Positions 13,571 through 26,025 of a stretch of DNA of 64,000 nt are shown in pieces. The notes beneath the pieces were generated by a model, which saw only the letters and a list, made by a program, of their open reading frames with translations, was not told the origin of the DNA and did not search any database. The position numbers and the translations under genes were made by a program. Position 1 is the stretch's first letter, and every line of letters begins with the position of its first letter. Where the stretch lies: the NCBI GenBank assembly GCA_013398615.1, contig VZSR01000514.1, positions 2,661,790-2,725,789 on the forward strand, written 5' to 3'. Origin of the DNA: Brachypodius melanocephalos. Its lineage: Eukaryota > Chordata > Aves > Passeriformes > Pycnonotidae.

Positions 13571-13880
13571 GATCATAGAATGGTTTGATTTAAGAGACCT
13601 TAAAGACCAACTAGTTCCAGCCCCTCCCACTAGATGAGGTTGCTCAGAACCCCAGCCAACCTGGCCTTGAACACTTCCAGGGATGGGGCATCCACAGCTG
13701 CTCTGGGCAACCTGTGCCAGTGCTTCACCACCCTCACAGTAAAGAATTTCTTCCTAACAGCTGATTTAAGCCTGCCCTCATTCAGTTTGAAGCCATTCAG
13801 CTCTTGTCCTGTTACTACCTGCAGTTGTCAAAAGTCCCTCTCCAGCTCTTACGGGCTCCCTTCAGGTATTGGAATGCCAT
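13571..13880 (-). mobile_element. CR1 LINE 3' fragment, inverted
   Basis: The plus strand reads as the reverse complement of a bird CR1 3' end. ATCATAGAATGG at the left edge matches the terminal ATTCTATGAT-type repeats. Next comes a complement of the 'GATCTTTAAGGTCCCTTCCAACCC' region, then a segment with CTTCCAGGGATGGGGCATC and GTAAAGAATTTCTTCCTAA. It is 5'-truncated, as most CR1 copies are. Family assignment is from memory of the CR1 consensus. Confidence 0.88.
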
Positions 13881-16800
13881 AATTAAGGCATCTCAAAGCC
13901 TTATATTCTCGACCATGCAGTCTTTGGAATATCTACCCATGACTGCTGGTGTAGTAATAGTAAAAAGGGTAGCAATAACAACATAATAATAAGAGCTAAT
14001 ATTACTTCTATAGAAATCATGCAGCTCTTTCATGCATGGCAGTCTTACAGTTTCCTCATGTGTAGTTAGAACTCAGACAATCCTAAGTTGCTGCATCCAT
14101 CACAATTTACTTAACTGAGCTGTCACTCTTTGCTATGATTAAAGTGACAATGTTAAGGTGACAACTATAGGACCAGCTCTCCAATATGCCAGAGCTGATG
14201 GAGATGCTTTTGCTTTCCAACAAGACTCATTGCTGTAGAGCAAGGCAGGAACACTTCTTCATTTTCCCTGCTGACCTCTTTCACTCATTTCTCTTGGTGA
14301 CCCCAAGCTGGCTAAGGGTCACACTATCTTGCACATAGGGTTTTTCCTGGAATAGCTCACTATTTTGCTAAACACAAATATTACAATTTCAGTTGCAATG
14401 AGCAAAACAACAAAGATATAAACAAGGAATATTCAGAGAAACAATGAGCAGCAGCTGGCTTTACTGCGAAAGCCTCTACATAATCTGATTCCCAGGCTCC
14501 AAGTGACTCTCTTACTCCTTGCTCTCCCCTGTCAGGGACAGCAGTGATTCTATCACTCCTTCACACAATGTCACCTGTAATAGGATGTCATTTTACAAAC
14601 CAGCTTTTCTCCAGTAACAAGAAGGTATTTAAAAGCAAAAGGACAAAAGATGGCATGATGGCAAGTACAACTGTGTTCCAGCTGCTCAGCTGGAAGGGCA
14701 GAACCCTGGTGAAAAAGGAAGCTTTCCTTCTCAGGATTTGATCACTGACTTCAGACTAGCACGTTATTTTTTTTAAACAGTTCTAAGGAAAATATTTGCA
14801 AGTGAACACTCAAAACTTGGACCCAAGCTATTTAAGTTGCCACTGCTTCCAGCACCTGGCAGGTTTTCTGACTTAGTTCTGAACCTTTTGCCTGTGCCCA
14901 TCTCTATTTTCATGTCTCTGCTTGAAAAATCCCATTTCTTATCCAAAGCACAAAAGTATTGCCTCTTCCAAAAGCCAGGTCTGTTGTTTGTGACTTCTTC
15001 TCAGCAAGATGACTGGCTGGAAACTTAGTTGTAACTCAAACTTTTAATTTCACAGCCATTCAGATTCTCATTAATTTGCTTCCATCAGAAGTTTGTCTTG
15101 TGAGACCTGTGATAACACGCAGCTTTCTCTTATTAGAATCACGGCATTCTGGGCTCATCCTCACTCCATATGTTGTGTATTTCAGATGTTCCTGCTGGCA
15201 AGGAGCTCTTTGGGTATTTTTATTTTTATCACAGGATTGCCAGATGCATGGTATGGTGGCTGCCTTCCTTATCCAGTGCCTGGAAAGGTGCTTTTTGGAT
15301 TCTACTTTAATAACATCTATGATTAAAGTTGTCAGTTGAAGGCTTTGTAACTACAACAGCTAAAGATGCTTTTCATTTTCAGCATAAATTAAAGAGTTCA
15401 GAGCAAAATATTTACACCTCCTCCCCAAATATTAAAATTTGTACTAAGAAATTGTTTTGTTAGGCACAATGACAATATAAAACTAACAGATAAAACACAA
15501 TATACGTGGTGATCTGAAGTGAAGTACCCTCACTAACAAGTGTTTGTATGTTTTGGAGTTCAGTACACTGAGTTCACTGAATACATTTCATTTCGAAAGA
15601 TGAGGCCAAACGAGAGCACTGATCTACTGCTCCCACATCTGTCAGAACAGCATTTGTCTAAGCCTATAAAGAAGAACACTTGTGAGAGTCTTATACACTT
15701 ACTTTGATGTACATGTGTCATTTCAGGCACATAAAATTACACAATTGTGGAAAATATGGCTGAAAAGACCTTCAGTTAGGTTTCTTGTCCATCTCTCTGT
15801 CCAAAGCCTACCTCCACATTAATTAGTCTTCACAAATTTTTCTTTAAAACACTTTTAAAGCTTTCCACGAGGTTTCAGAGTCTCCTGATGTGATCTGCTC
15901 CCTAACTCTCATACTTGCTGCTAGAAAACGTCTTGAAGTTCCGAACAAGTATCTTGAGCTTACAATCAGTTCCTTTCTTCCCTTTTCAGTATGACTCATG
16001 TTCTTTCTTGCTGTCACCTAGTATGTATTTGAATGTTGTTGTCACATATGTCATAAGGGTTTTCAATACCAAACTAAGCTTTTCCTCTTCCTGCAGCTTT
16101 CCTCAGACATTGAGTCTCCTAGACCTCCAACCAGTGGGCACTACTTCCAGTCTTCACAGGGAATACCCACGTGCTTAAAGCTACACACGTATTTAAGAAC
16201 TGTGCTGAGTTGGGGACTTCATTTCTAGTGTTGCCCAAGGCTGTCAAACACATGCTGGTCTGGTTTAATTGCATGACATTTCAGTTAATTACTGTTTCAA
16301 TGATAAATCTGGCAGTTTTGCAAATGTCTTTAAAATTGTAACTGCAGGTAAAACTACTCTGTTTTGCTAATAAAGGACAACCAGTGCCAAACTGTTGTGA
16401 ACTTTATCTACCTGATCAGCAGGCAGTGTTCAATTTATAGTTTCATAAGGTACTTCCTTAAGAGTGCAGGCATGAACAGTGTGTATTGGGAAATGGTGCT
16501 CTTAATATGCCTGGAAGCAAATCCATTTTCCAGTAAAGAGCCATGCCCAATACCTAATGCACAGTGAGACATTGATACACACATATATCCCCATCCTCAT
16601 CCATGAAGAGGTTCAATCCCCTCCATCTGAGTACCCAAAATGTAGCAGACAGAACAGCATCTGTAGTAGCTGACACATGCCAAGTGTATGCAATCAAGCA
16701 AAACATAAAGAAATCAACAAGCCAATACATGTGCATAAAATATTATAATGAAGACTTAGGCAGTCAGAGACAAGCGGAAATAAGATGGAATGGAAACAGA

Positions 16801-17269
16801 GACTAAGCAACTGCCAGAGTCAAGAGCAATCAGCTCACAGGTGGGAGGGCAGTGAACCGTGGCTGGGCTGGTGTCAAAGGGGCTGTTAGAATTACATGCT
16901 TCTACTTCTGTTCTGTTTACTTTACTGTAGCTATTTGCAGTGTCAGTGGAATCCTTCAGCTTTTCCTAAAACTAACGCATAATGTTTGCACAATGAAACA
17001 ATAACAAACTAATAAAAAAACCCCAGCATTTAGAAGCAATACAAGTCAAGTGTATAATAAAAAATGAACAGTTCCCAACACATAAACAACTTAGCAATAA
17101 ACAAGTGCATGATCCAATACATGACAATTGTTTGCTGTGCATTGTGTGAATGTGCAATATTCATAGAATATGTCTGTGTAAGTATTCAATAACTGTCAGG
17201 GACAAATGCAAAGAGTATTTTAAAGAATTAGGAAGAATGTACTAAGAGCGTTCCTTCAATGCATTTTTT

Positions 17270-17300
17270 AATACTTCATGCAGGATCTGCATGAAGTATT
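17270..17300. repeat. Perfect 14-bp inverted repeat with 3-base loop
   Basis: AATACTTCATGCAG (270-283), loop GAT, then the exact reverse complement CTGCATGAAGTATT (287-300). A partial third copy (AATACTTCACCGCATTTTTT) follows within 10 bases, with T-rich flanks on both sides. The stem is short for a microRNA precursor and matches no element I know. Confidence 0.65.
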
Positions 17301-20300
17301 TTTTAAAATACTTCACCGCATTTTTTAAATTCAGTGGAAAAACACACTCAACATTCCTTTGTGGAATATATTCTAAAGATTTTCTGAACACACACATCTT
17401 TTCATGAAAACCTTCCTGATCTGGCAACCAACCCTTGGGATTCCTCCACTTGAGCTGATGAAGTCACAGTTTAATTATCTACAGCATCAGTCTGAATATG
17501 GCTGTGGGACATAAATGTAAAGGGAATCCTGGAGTACAGCTGCATTAATTCTAGTAATGACTTTAACAAACCAAAACACTGAAGAAGGCTGCATCTCCTA
17601 CATAGCTGCTTCCCATGAAAAAAGCACTTGAGCATTCAATCTTATCTCACTTCACCTTTCTTCTACCCAAATTATGCAGATGAACATAATTCTTACAAAT
17701 TAATTAAATGAAATTAGTTGTTAATATAAAATCATCAATTCCCATGAAATCAGCTAAGCTAAAAATAAAATTTGTTCATGTGTTTTTGCTGTTTAAAAAA
17801 TAAATGCAGCAATAATTAACAGCTGCAATAGAGTTTGTCATGGTAACCTCAGAGCGTGAGGTTTGATCCTCTACATTTGGATGGTAAATCATTGCAACTT
17901 CTCCATCATATCTGTGGGGATGGTTCTTGCACATAGGCTTACCAAGAAAAGGAAATCCTTCTTTGTAAGGAATATATATGAGCCACATCTTTCCTGTTTT
18001 GTTCTTTCTCAGTGGTATTGCTCCCATTCTCCTAACACACCCAAGTCTAAAAACTGCATCACTGAACGACTTCACCTCTCTGGCCTGCTCCTGAGGCTTG
18101 GCAATCAATCTTTGGTGGACTAGAATTTATAACAAAAGAAAAACTTATTGATTATTTAGCTTATTGAAATTCTTTCAGCCTCTCAACTGCCTGGTGGACT
18201 CCAGAGTGCTGTACCTCAGATTGGTTGTCTGGTGTCAAAATCAGAGTGCAAGTCTGACTGTGAATAATGAGACTGGCAGAGCTGATGGAGATCTGACTGT
18301 AGCACTGAGCAGAAATGGTAATTTCTTCATTTGCAGTTTTTCTGGCAGTGCTATGCAGGGGCTCTGCCAGCACAAGCTTGCAGCATCTGTCTCAGTGTTG
18401 GCTTTTGAGATATATTTGTACTTCCTACCTGAAAGATGTACCCATGTTTACCTGAGAAGCTGGAGATAGGTAAGGAGAGCAATTTACTCGCACTAAATGG
18501 AAGCAGAAACTCCTTGAGAAGGCAAAACATCAAGACCTTTCAGTAAGAGACACTTCAACAAACATTGTCTCTGGAGAAAAGATCCTCCTCTCACTGTCAT
18601 TTCTCACATCTCCCTATTGCCCTTTGTTTTTCCGGTTGTGCTGTTAAACAGATCTTTTGAAAATCAGCAGTTACAGCTAGGCACATTAACTGGTAAGGCA
18701 AAGTAAAAGTAGCTTGGTGGAGGAGGTACAACTGACACCAAAGAAGGCTTCAAGCATTAGCACCTTGTTATCTAAAAGTCCCTCATACCTTTTCTATGTA
18801 GCCTCCCATGGGCAGCTCCACACAGCTCTGGCTCTTTCTCTCCTTCTCTCTTCCTTCTACAGTTCTGGCTTGCTCCTTCCTGTCCCTATCACAGCAACCT
18901 AACCCCACCTATCCCTCATACAACATCATACTCTTTCTGTCCCTTGCACGACCCCCTGTCCCTTCCTCCTCACAGCACGGCCAGCAGATTCCAACTCACT
19001 CTTTACCAGCTCACTCACTCTGTTACCATACCCACAGCTGTGAGGGCAAGGCTGTTCCCTCTCTTTTGTAATTAACACAGCTCCAATATCTCAGGGACAA
19101 GACTGCCTTCAGCACTATCTCTGTCTTTCCACAGTAACTCTTGCATTATAGTGGTATTTGTGAGAAAGCTGGTCTCTAGGTTTGAGAGAAAACCTTAGGA
19201 ATTGTTAAACCAGGGAGAGTTTCTAGGCTTGATTTTAGATAGTTAGAATCCTGCTTTAAGGAAAAAATATGTCTGACCCAGAATTCCTCACTGAGATGGA
19301 AAAGAAACATGTCACTGAACAGAGTAAACTGTAGGGAGTAGATGATATCTGTGATTAATCTTTGCACCCATATGTTTAAGTAGTGTACACAACAATATAT
19401 GTGTACTGTTGATCCTAGAAAAATTAATCCAACATAAGAATTCCTATCCAGACATCATGTGGACAGTTTTAAAACTATCCATGCCCAGTTTCACAGTCTC
19501 AAGAACAGGCAGGGTATATACACCACGTAAAATTTAAGAGTGATCTATCTGCTGATCTAAATCCTGAGGAGCCTTTCAAGAGAAAACTTGTCAGTGCATA
19601 CCCATGTGTTGAGTTACCACCACGCATTTAACAGTGATGAAATAGCTTATTCTGGCATATGTTACCCATTAAATGCTTGATTAACTCAAGGAAAAAATGC
19701 ACTAAACTTTAAAGCATCAAAACCAGAATAACTCAGCTATGAATGAGCTGCAAGATTTCTCTTTTCAGGAGTGTCACGTAATATGGTATAGCTGTCATCA
19801 AAGAGGTTGATGGCAAAGAGAGCTTGTTCAGTGTCTGTTCATGTGTGTGGTGGAGGTCACTGCAGCCAGGACACACACTTGAGGTTACCTGGGTTACTGA
19901 AGGGAAAACCCATCAGTTAAAGCAGATGGCATTCACTAGCTTGGTTCACTTAGCATCAGTTCAGTGTTCCCTGCACTCCACTTAAGACGATGTTCTTCAC
20001 CCAAAATGCAGTTGCCTTAATGTGTTAAGAGGGAGACTGGTGGCTTTCCCACACAGTGAAAAACACTTACACTAATGCAGGCAGCTGCAATCCCTGTATC
20101 CTCAGCACAACTGACTCCATATGCCACACTTCAAGTAAAGTTCCATAAGGACAGCAGAGTTCTGTTTCCCTTCAGTTCAGCAGGAACTTTCTCAATGACT
20201 TCAAATGTCACAAGGGCTAAGCTGCCCTTCTGCAGGAAGACAACATAACAATAGCAAAAATAATATAACAGTAATTACTTGAACCCACAGAGGTTGTAAG

Positions 20301-23300
20301 AAAATATTACGCACTCATCAGTAAAGCTTTCTGTTATGTCTGTGTAGAGAAAGGAATATGAGTAGCAAATTTGCACAGAAATTGCTTTGGAAATAATTGG
20401 AACAAAAGCAATACAGGTCATAAACACTGAAAAAAAATTTAATGAGTCATAACTAGAATAAACAGTATATTTCCCTCAAGAAAAAAGAAGTCAAAGAAGT
20501 TTCACCGCCCATTTTGCTTGCTAAAGGAAATGGCACTGAAGACAATTATGTCTTCCCTTTAGCTGAGTATTGTGGGAGGAGGGGTGATATAAGAGTATTT
20601 ATTGAGTTCCCATTGTTTTTGAATATCTTAATTCTTTCGAATTTTAAGAAGTTGCCTCAACCTTTACATTAACAAGTGACAGTTTCATATCTGTTGACAA
20701 ATTTTGGTGAATTGCCAGCCTCACAATTCTGAGACGTGTGATTTGGTTTGCACAAATATTCCACAGACATATCCCCCATCTCACTACAACCACGCACACT
20801 TGAAACGTCACATCGGTTATTAACTGTATGGAAACCAGGAGAGAGCTTTAAGCCAGCTCTCACTCACTTGTGAGCCTGATTTGCAACATAAGGTGGTGGT
20901 AGTGCCTGACAACAGTGCAACATTGAAATCTCAGCCCTCTAGATATGACTTTATTCTCAGCAGTTTAAGAGATGGAAAACTGCCATGAACACTTTAATGT
21001 TTCATCTTTAGGAAAAGACTTCTAAAATTTTACTTTATAAGGCCTTCTCTAGCCTCCGGTAAATGACCTATTTAATTTCCAGGGACGAAGTGTGTTTTTA
21101 AACCTTGTCTGTTGATGCTGCAATTTGGTAGGGTGTGTTCAGAAGAATGGTTACTTGTTCTAAAACAAAAAAAAATAACCAGTGGTGCTGCTGAGGTGCT
21201 GATGGACACTACTCACTCATGTCTGAACTCAGCATCAGGGAAACCCCAGAAGGCCAGGAAGAAGTCTCCATCTCTGCCTACATGCTTGCTGGATGACCTG
21301 TTTGGTACACCAATTTAATCCACTGGGTCCCACCAAGGCCTCCAAACTATAGGTAACTGCTCAAACCAGCTTGTCTGCACTTGCAAATAAACCATGTTCA
21401 CTTTGCCAGCTTCACCAACTCCAGCAGTACAGATGAATGTGAGCAATACAAGAGTTATGTGCACACAGCACAGAACGAACTCCTATATCAAGTATGTGAG
21501 AAAATGAAATGACTCTTCAAGCTCTGCTACTTTTAACACAAAAATATGCTCAGACCATCAGAGATGGCAAAAGCTGTACCAGGGACTAGTTTGGGCAAGG
21601 GCTTAGATTTAAAAGCCTTGAATTTTCTTAAAATAATGATCAATCAGTTCTCCAGCAGAAACAAAGACACCGAAGGTCTGCTACAGTCTCATAAGCCTTC
21701 ATACTGTAATCTTTGACTCTTTATGTCAGGGAAAATCCCAGAGACACAGAAATAAGAGACAATCATATGCCGACCCCTTTTATTAGCACTGTGCCTCACC
21801 CACTGCGTTATTCACACACGCAGCAGTGAGAACAACGCCGCCCTTCTTGCCTGGCTCTTACATTATCTTTTCTACTGGCACACTGCAGTGCTCCTCAGCT
21901 ACTATAAATCCAGGCAGTTTTTCTTTTCAAGACAGGTACCTCGAAAACTGCAAACCATGGATGTAAAGCAGACAAGGCAAAAAAAAAATTACTTTTGGTT
22001 TAGCTTAGGCTGATGTCATTCTGGAGACTTCACTTTTAGTTACTGGGCATTTGCACCATTATGAGAGCAGAATCCATCTCCCAAGGACAAGTTTTCATGT
22101 AGTAAACTGATTTTATTCCAGGAATCTGGTCTATAAAGTCTTTCCCTTGGTATATTTACATGGCTATAAGCAAGTCAGAACATCTTTCAGAGAAGTGAAT
22201 TCCAGCCAGCAAAAACACAGCCCCAGGCTGATGCAGAAGTGGGTAGGATTTTAAAACTTTTTGCAGCAGTTAGTGGTTAGGCACATGAAAGCACCCCACC
22301 CTCCTGCCCCAGGCAAGAGAGAATACGCAGACAGTGCAGAGTGTACCTCATGCATCAGGATACATCACTTGGCTTTAAACAAGATCAACAGATTTCAGAA
22401 AAACGAGAGAAGGAGGTAATACATATGTGCCTTAAGACATAGTATGTTGACTAACATCCCAGATACTCAGTGGCAATGTTTAGGGGGAAAAGGCCTGGTT
22501 GTTGTGCCCAGCAAACTGTTAAATGGAAGTTTCGTGATGCTCCTGACACTCTGGAAGAGAAGAACCCATAAAGCTTAAACTGGAGTTTCTAAACTTGTAG
22601 CCACTGTCTTTTACTATCACTTTCCATTTTGGCTTTGCTAATACAGATGATGCCCATAGGGTAATTAAAACATGTCCTTGTCCTGAAAACGCTGATGTGT
22701 CAGCCCCAGCGCTCTTCTGGTACCACAAGATTATTGAGAAGATACATGGATAACAGCTTTCAACTGTGCAGGCAAACTGGTATGCACTTGGAAGAAAAAA
22801 TAATCCAATCACTAAAATATCAACACAGAAATACCAAAGAAAATAAAACCAAGGAGCACATTTTCCTTTTGGTTCCTTGGGGAAACAAATTTCTCTGAAG
22901 GGAAGTGGTATGTTCAGCAAAGAGATCAATAATTTTATTATCCTGTGCACAATTTCCTACACTTTTTTTCCATTTATTTTGCTTACCCCAAACTATTCTG
23001 ATCACAAGAGGAATCAAAGAAATCAAACAATAGCATTAGAGTGCTTAATAAACACTGCATTGCAATGAATGTGCTACTGTGTGCACATATTGGTGAGCTT
23101 AACTGAACAGCATGAGAAACACTCTGCAGGGTGCCATAAACATGCCAGTATCAGTGACATATGGATAATCTGTTTTCCTCAAGGGAAACAGATGTGTAGT
23201 TTTTGAGAGGAAGGTTTCAGTCTGACTCTGGTTTGCCATCATTAAATTGAAGATAGCATAATATCCATCACTATTGTGTTTCTGCAATAAAAATACTGGA

Positions 23301-23710
23301 TAGTCACTGGATAGTGCCTGATGACACTCCAGTTCCCAGCTCTGTCAGAAGCTTCCAGCCAAGTGCTGGGCGAGTCACATTTTTGCAGTACTGTGTAAAC
23401 ACCAGGTAAATTCATAGCTAAATGGAGTAAACACAGCTAAATGCTTAACATCAACCTGAACAGGATCTTTTCCTGGTCATTACCCATCAGTGAATACTGA
23501 TGACAATATTTCCTTTCTTGTGCTCTAGATGTAGCACACTAAACTCATGCACCCAACATGTGGCACCATCATTCTATATTCCCAGTCCAAACAATCTGTA
23601 ATCTCACTTGGGGTGGGGCATATGGGCGTTGCTCTAATTAAGTGCAATGATAATGCACAGGATGACTTTTTCATGTGTTATGTTCCTGTAAAATCTTACT
23701 GGAATCTCAC

Positions 23711-23929
23711 CTGGCAAATGATCTAAAATTTCAAACTTTCTGTTGTTCTTGTGCAACTCATTTGTTAACATGTCTGTACAACAGAGCATGAGTAATTTAA
23801 AGTAGGGATCATCCTTGAGATTGAAGGAAATATCCTGTGAACTTGGAGACATGCCAGCACAAAGCTCCAGAGTATCTGAGCTCCAACCTTCTTGACAAAT
23901 TTGCAGCAGAAGTTCTGTTAGCACTTTTG
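23711..23929 (-). other. Unassigned exon-like block
   Basis: On the minus strand a pyrimidine-rich acceptor (TTTTTTTTAACAG) precedes 219 bases that are open in one frame. They end at a consensus donor, CCAG|GTGAGA. The reading begins KVLTELLLQICQEGWSSDT and passes through FKLLMLCCTDMLTNELHKN; it looks helical and protein-like. I do not recognise a family, and no confident partner exons were found. It may be an exon of a lineage-specific gene or of a transcript antisense to the SFR1 promoter, a pseudogene remnant, or chance. Confidence 0.2.
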
Positions 23930-25195
23930 CTGTTAAAAAAAATTAAAATATATGTGACATTAAATTAGCTGAAGGTTTAAAAAAACAAACTTGAAACGCA
24001 AGAAAGAGGCAGATTTAAAAATGCATTCAAACTGCCCCAACACTTGGGGTATCGTCCAATGGGGGTTTATTCATAGATGGTTACAAAAGATAATACAACA
24101 CTACATAATGTACATTTCCACACTTTCTACTGAAAATATTATTTCTAAATAATTTTCATCCACAGATAAAATATTATACAAGGTGTAGCCTAAAGGCCTC
24201 AAGTTGTCTGACTTCCCAACATAACTTGTTGTAGATGGGCTTTGAATGCTTTGATACCCTTTACTGCAGGAGAGTAAAAGGTTGCTATCATCCCTGTCAA
24301 ATCCTCTCTGAAGTGTGTGAATCTAAGAAAACTCATGGTCAAAACCACAGCAACTGCTAACATGTTATCACACCTATAACACTCAGTGCTTACTCACCTC
24401 TCAGCTCAAGACTGTCTCTGGTCCCAATAGAGATGGGAGTTATACAAGGTGAAGAGAAAACAAAGCATCCTCATGTGTAGCTGTGAGGAACCAGGCAGGA
24501 AATTCATGCAGTTCTGACACACAAGCTAAGGGCACAATCCAGGGAGAGCATGTGGGTGCCTGTACCCCACATGCAGCTCTCAGCACAGCTGCGTGAGGCA
24601 TTGATGCACAGCTCAGGGCCATTCAACTGTGGGCAGTGCTGGAGGAAACACTGGGACACAATCCCTAAGGGCTGAGAGCTGTCATTGTTACAGCTTCCAC
24701 AGCTCATTTTGTCGGTCCTAACAGTTATAGTCGAAAAACATTTTGTACAAACCAGTTCAGAGAAAAGTAAATGCACATGAGGAAGCCAGGTGTGCAGGTG
24801 ATAGAGACAGACAGATCAACTCTTCCTTCAGCAGCACCTTTGAGTGTCAGGGAAATTTCTAATCCTTAACTGCACAGTGCAGCCACAGCTGGGACTGCTC
24901 CTTGTCACAGTCACAATCTCCATTTCTCCAGTCAGATTTCTTCTTTTTCTCTTCTTTCCCACAACCACGACAGTGCTGCCTGCTCAGGTCACACATCTAC
25001 TAGTGCACCCCTCAGTTACATTTTTCCTCCTTGCGTGAGGAGACAGTTCCTGGGATAAAGGCTTTTGTAGCTTGAGGTGGAGAGTTACGGCTGTGACAAA
25101 AGGGCCCACTGTGCTATCCATGGTGGGGAGCACTCCCCGCTGAGGCAGAACCCCCCACCCTGGCACAAAGACACCTGCAGGGACATGTCTTATTA

Positions 25196-25441
25196 TCTTC
25201 AGAGAGGCCAGGGAAGGTTTAGGTTTGTCACTAGGAAAAAATTCTTCATAGAAATGGTGATTGTAATTGGAACAGACTGCCCAGGGAGGTCCTGAGGTCA
25301 CCACCTCTGGAAGTGTTTAAGACTGAATGCCACACTTGGTGCCACGGTCTAGTTGACACGTTGGTGTTGGGCTATTGGTTGAATTCGATGATCTTAAAGG
25401 TGGGATTTATCCACAGAATCCAGCCTATCTGTGATTCTGTG
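25196..25441 (+). mobile_element. CR1 LINE 3' end
   Basis: The plus strand carries typical CR1 3' sequence: CACTAGGAAAAAATTCTTCA, GGAACAGACTGCCCAGGGAG, CTGGAAGTGTTTAAG, then GATGATCTTAAAGGTGGG and terminal CTGTGATTCTGTG. It is 5'-truncated and diverged, and ends about 80 bases before the CpG island. The left boundary is approximate. Confidence 0.87.
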
Positions 25442-25519
25442 AGGTGGCACCTGGCACTGGCCTAAGGGACACAGCACCGCCTGGCATGCCCAGATGCAAC
25501 AGGAAAGTCTACGAACTCC

Positions 25520-26025
25520 CTGAGAATGCCCCGCGTCTCCCGCTCGCCTGACCGGGATCGGGATCGGGATCGGGATCGGGACCGGGACCGGGACCGGGAC
25601 CGGGACCGGGACCGGGACCGGGACCGGGACCGGGATCGGGATCGGGATCGGGATCGGGATCGGGACGACCCCTTGCCTCCATGCCCGCCCCTCAGCCCCA
25701 CTGCGCCTCCCGCTGCGCCTCCCGCTGCGCGCAGGCGCCGACAGCTCGCACCGCCCGGGCACGCGCTGTGCGCAGGCGCGGGGCCACCCCTGCCCCGGCA
25801 GCGGGAGCTTGAAGCGTCTGAGGGGAGCCGGGGACGGAAGGGTTATTCCTCTGGGTTCTTTCATCCTTCTCCCGGTCCCAGGGGGTTTGGGCTCCCAGAG
25901 GGACTTCCCTTCGCTCCTCAGCCCTGCGGGTCGGTGCTGTGGCTGCGTTTTTGGGGTGCAGCACCTCAGAACGAGCTCCACGGGTCTGTGGCCCTGCTTA
26001 TGGCCCGCCCGGCCTTCATTCTGCT
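25520..26025 (+). promoter_or_regulatory. CpG island, probable SFR1 promoter
   Basis: This is the only strongly GC- and CpG-rich block in the window, lying 1.6-2.1 kb before the SFR1 start codon. It holds a GAYCGG array (25550-25669), a 12-bp repeat of CTGCGCCTCCCG (about 25701-25730), and two copies of GCGCAGGCGC (25729-25738 and 25770-25779). Each of those is one base from the core of the NRF1 palindrome. Plausible donors for an untranslated first exon are GTGAGT at 26106 and GTAAGT at 26186. The exact start site cannot be read from sequence. No TATA box is obvious, as expected for a housekeeping CpG-island promoter. Confidence 0.72.
25550..25669. repeat. (GAYCGG)n hexanucleotide array, about 20 units
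   Basis: Perfect six-base units begin at 25550. In order they are one GACCGG, four GATCGG, nine GACCGG, five GATCGG and a final GAC. Every unit therefore contributes a GGG tract followed by a three-base spacer (ACC or ATC). Translation gives Arg-Asp dipeptides on the plus strand and Ser-Arg or Pro-Ile/Pro-Val on the minus strand. These frames should not be taken as genes. Confidence 0.95.

Larger units (their letters stand above)
13881..25195. other. Non-coding stretch between COL17A1 and SFR1
   Basis: About 11 kb with no recognised gene. It contains a 14-bp hairpin at 17270-17300 and one exon-like block at 23711-23929 (separate entry). Minus-strand open frames at 17776-18108 and 18161-18373 have passable splice signals but no recognisable family. 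Human synteny (from memory) has no gene between COL17A1 and SFR1. Confidence 0.6.

Noticed and set aside
15770..16060. Possible very old CR1-like segment on the minus strand
   Set aside because: A few CR1-like phrases (GACCTTCAG, CTTGTCCATCTC) are too diverged to support a call by eye; a RepeatMasker run would decide.
17776..18373. Minus-strand open frames of 110 and 70 codons with possible splice sites
   Set aside because: Protein-like at first reading, but the best acceptor and donor phases do not agree, and the opposite strand carries equally plausible frames. Left as a weak lead under the 23.7 kb finding.
20669..20863. 64-codon Cys-rich minus-strand frame after a plausible acceptor
   Set aside because: No in-frame donor before the stop, no known family.
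22519..22950. 143-codon minus-strand frame ending at a stop near 22519
   Set aside because: Composition changes midway and no family is recognised. A possible terminal exon cannot be supported without transcript data.
24504..24776. 90-codon Cys-rich minus-strand frame
   Set aside because: No family match, no donor consistent with a following exon; treated as chance.
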